A stretch of DNA of 64,000 nucleotides from Klenkia soli (GTDB lineage Bacteria > Actinomycetota > Actinomycetes > Mycobacteriales > Geodermatophilaceae), in contig NZ_FNIR01000007.1 of assembly GCF_900103975.1 (NCBI RefSeq), forward strand, positions 225,725 through 289,724, read 5' to 3'. Numbering within the stretch: position 1 is the stretch's first letter; every line of letters begins with the position of its first letter. The position numbers and the translations under genes are program-made. The notes under the pieces are model-generated. The model saw only the letters and a program-made list of their open reading frames with translations. It made no database searches and was not told the DNA's origin. Positions 63,662 to 64,000 of the stretch are shown piece after piece.

Positions 63662-64000
63662 TGTGATGTCCAGGGACGTTGTCCCGAGCTGAGGTGATCG
63701 GGGACTGTCGTTGAGATGGGGAGGGCCCCCGGGTGTGAAGTGGAGCTGTCTAGGAACCGCTTCACAGACCGGAGGCCCTCGTGTCCCACGCTAACGCTGC
63801 CTTGACCCCACGTGCCCGGTTGCGGCTGGCTCGGTTGATCGTGGTCGAGCAGTGGCCGGTGGCGGCGGCCGCGGAGATGTTCATGGTCGATCCGTCCACG
63901 GCCCGAAAATGGGCTCACCGCTACCGCGCCGAGGGCCCGGCCGGCATGGCCGACCGCAGCTCACGACCCCACCGCCAGCCGACCCGGACGTCGCTGGTGA
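63662..64000 (+). mobile_element. IS481-family insertion sequence, left end
   Basis: The left end starts TGTGATGTCC directly after ACTAGC, which matches the NCTAGN target described for IS481. A weaker inverted repeat (GTGAAGTGG with CCGCTTCAC) precedes the transposase and may be a promoter operator. The right end lies outside the window. Confidence 0.75.
63781..64000 (+). CDS. IS481-family transposase, N-terminal part
   Basis: The first 73 residues of a DDE transposase. LRLARLIVVEQWPVAAAAEMF and DPSTARKWAHRYRAEGPAGM form the helix-turn-helix seen at the start of IS481 enzymes, ending DRSSRPHRQPTRT just before the catalytic core. GTG 63781 has GGAGG five bases upstream. The gene continues past 64000. 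Confidence 0.88.
   Translation, partial: MSHANAALTPRARLRLARLIVVEQWPVAAAAEMFMVDPSTARKWAHRYRAEGPAGMADRSSRPHRQPTRTSLV

Overview
The window is about 64 kb of very GC-rich (roughly 75%) chromosomal DNA from an actinobacterium, most likely of the Geodermatophilaceae type (Blastococcus, Geodermatophilus, Modestobacter, Klenkia). The family is inferred from base composition, abundant GTG starts, a mycothiol-dependent-type enzyme, mycobacterial-type gene neighbourhoods and a rich carotenoid gene set; a 16S or whole-genome comparison would be needed to name it. Genes are packed tightly, with many 4-base start/stop overlaps (GTGA, ATGA, TTGA and apparently CTGA). No rRNA, tRNA, CRISPR array or prophage was seen, and no gap exceeds about 200 bases. 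The only mobile element is an IS481-type insertion sequence running off the right end.

Layout. 1-434: 5' part of an SOS-controlled DNA polymerase IV gene (dinB), with a perfect LexA box in front. 477-3503 (minus): a four-gene cassette of acyl-CoA dehydrogenase-like, PIG-L deacetylase, NodS-like methyltransferase and family 2 glycosyltransferase. 3625-6114: a small triplicated acidic protein, a JmjC/cupin oxygenase and a sucrase/ferredoxin-like protein. 6111-10020 (minus): 2Fe-2S ferredoxin, alkaline-phosphatase-superfamily hydrolase, two methyltransferases (one with a His-rich head), then a HEPN protein and a DUF6504 protein behind a second LexA box. 10222-16088: maleylpyruvate-isomerase-family protein, methyltransferase, POT peptide transporter, RibD-like reductase, Fic protein (minus), YbaK and a GNAT.

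16085-20179: first carotenoid group (CrtO-type oxidoreductase, CruF hydratase, CruG-like glycosyltransferase) plus a flavin reductase. 20158-29609: adenosine kinase, CDP-alcohol transferase, lipase, asparagine synthase, an ASCH/HhH protein, an ABC exporter with a LolA-like partner, and two small proteins. 29567-39075: metF, GGPP synthase, crtI and crtB facing crtYd, crtYc and an Rv2175c-like regulator, then an FMN oxidase, a PASTA-containing Ser/Thr kinase (pknL position) and endonuclease IV. 39277-45976: secreted subtilase, threonine aldolase, class II DAHP synthase, NmrA-like protein, 3'-exoribonuclease, DUF6584 and an SDR. 46086-49065: TetR-controlled Baeyer-Villiger monooxygenase and hydrolase. 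49081-63660: envelope-centred genes (plsC, ROK kinase, ArsA-like, SRPBCC, fadD15-like, pimB-like, M48 protease, two NlpC/P60 hydrolases, exonuclease/UvrC fusion, RAM-domain protein).

How the genes work together. From metF to the exonuclease/UvrC gene the order follows, from memory of that genome, the Mycobacterium tuberculosis Rv2172c-Rv2191 block (metF-like, idsA2, Rv2175c, pknL, aroG, Rv2179c, plsC, Rv2184c, Rv2185c, fadD15, pimB', Rv2190c, Rv2191), with carotenoid genes inserted between the prenyl synthase and the Rv2175c homologue. The two carotenoid groups together predict a GGPP to phytoene to lycopene to monocyclic carotene route, then hydration, ketolation and glycosylation. Two control themes stand out: LexA boxes at two loci, and many promoters whose -10 hexamer lies only 5-8 bases before the start codon, implying leaderless mRNAs.
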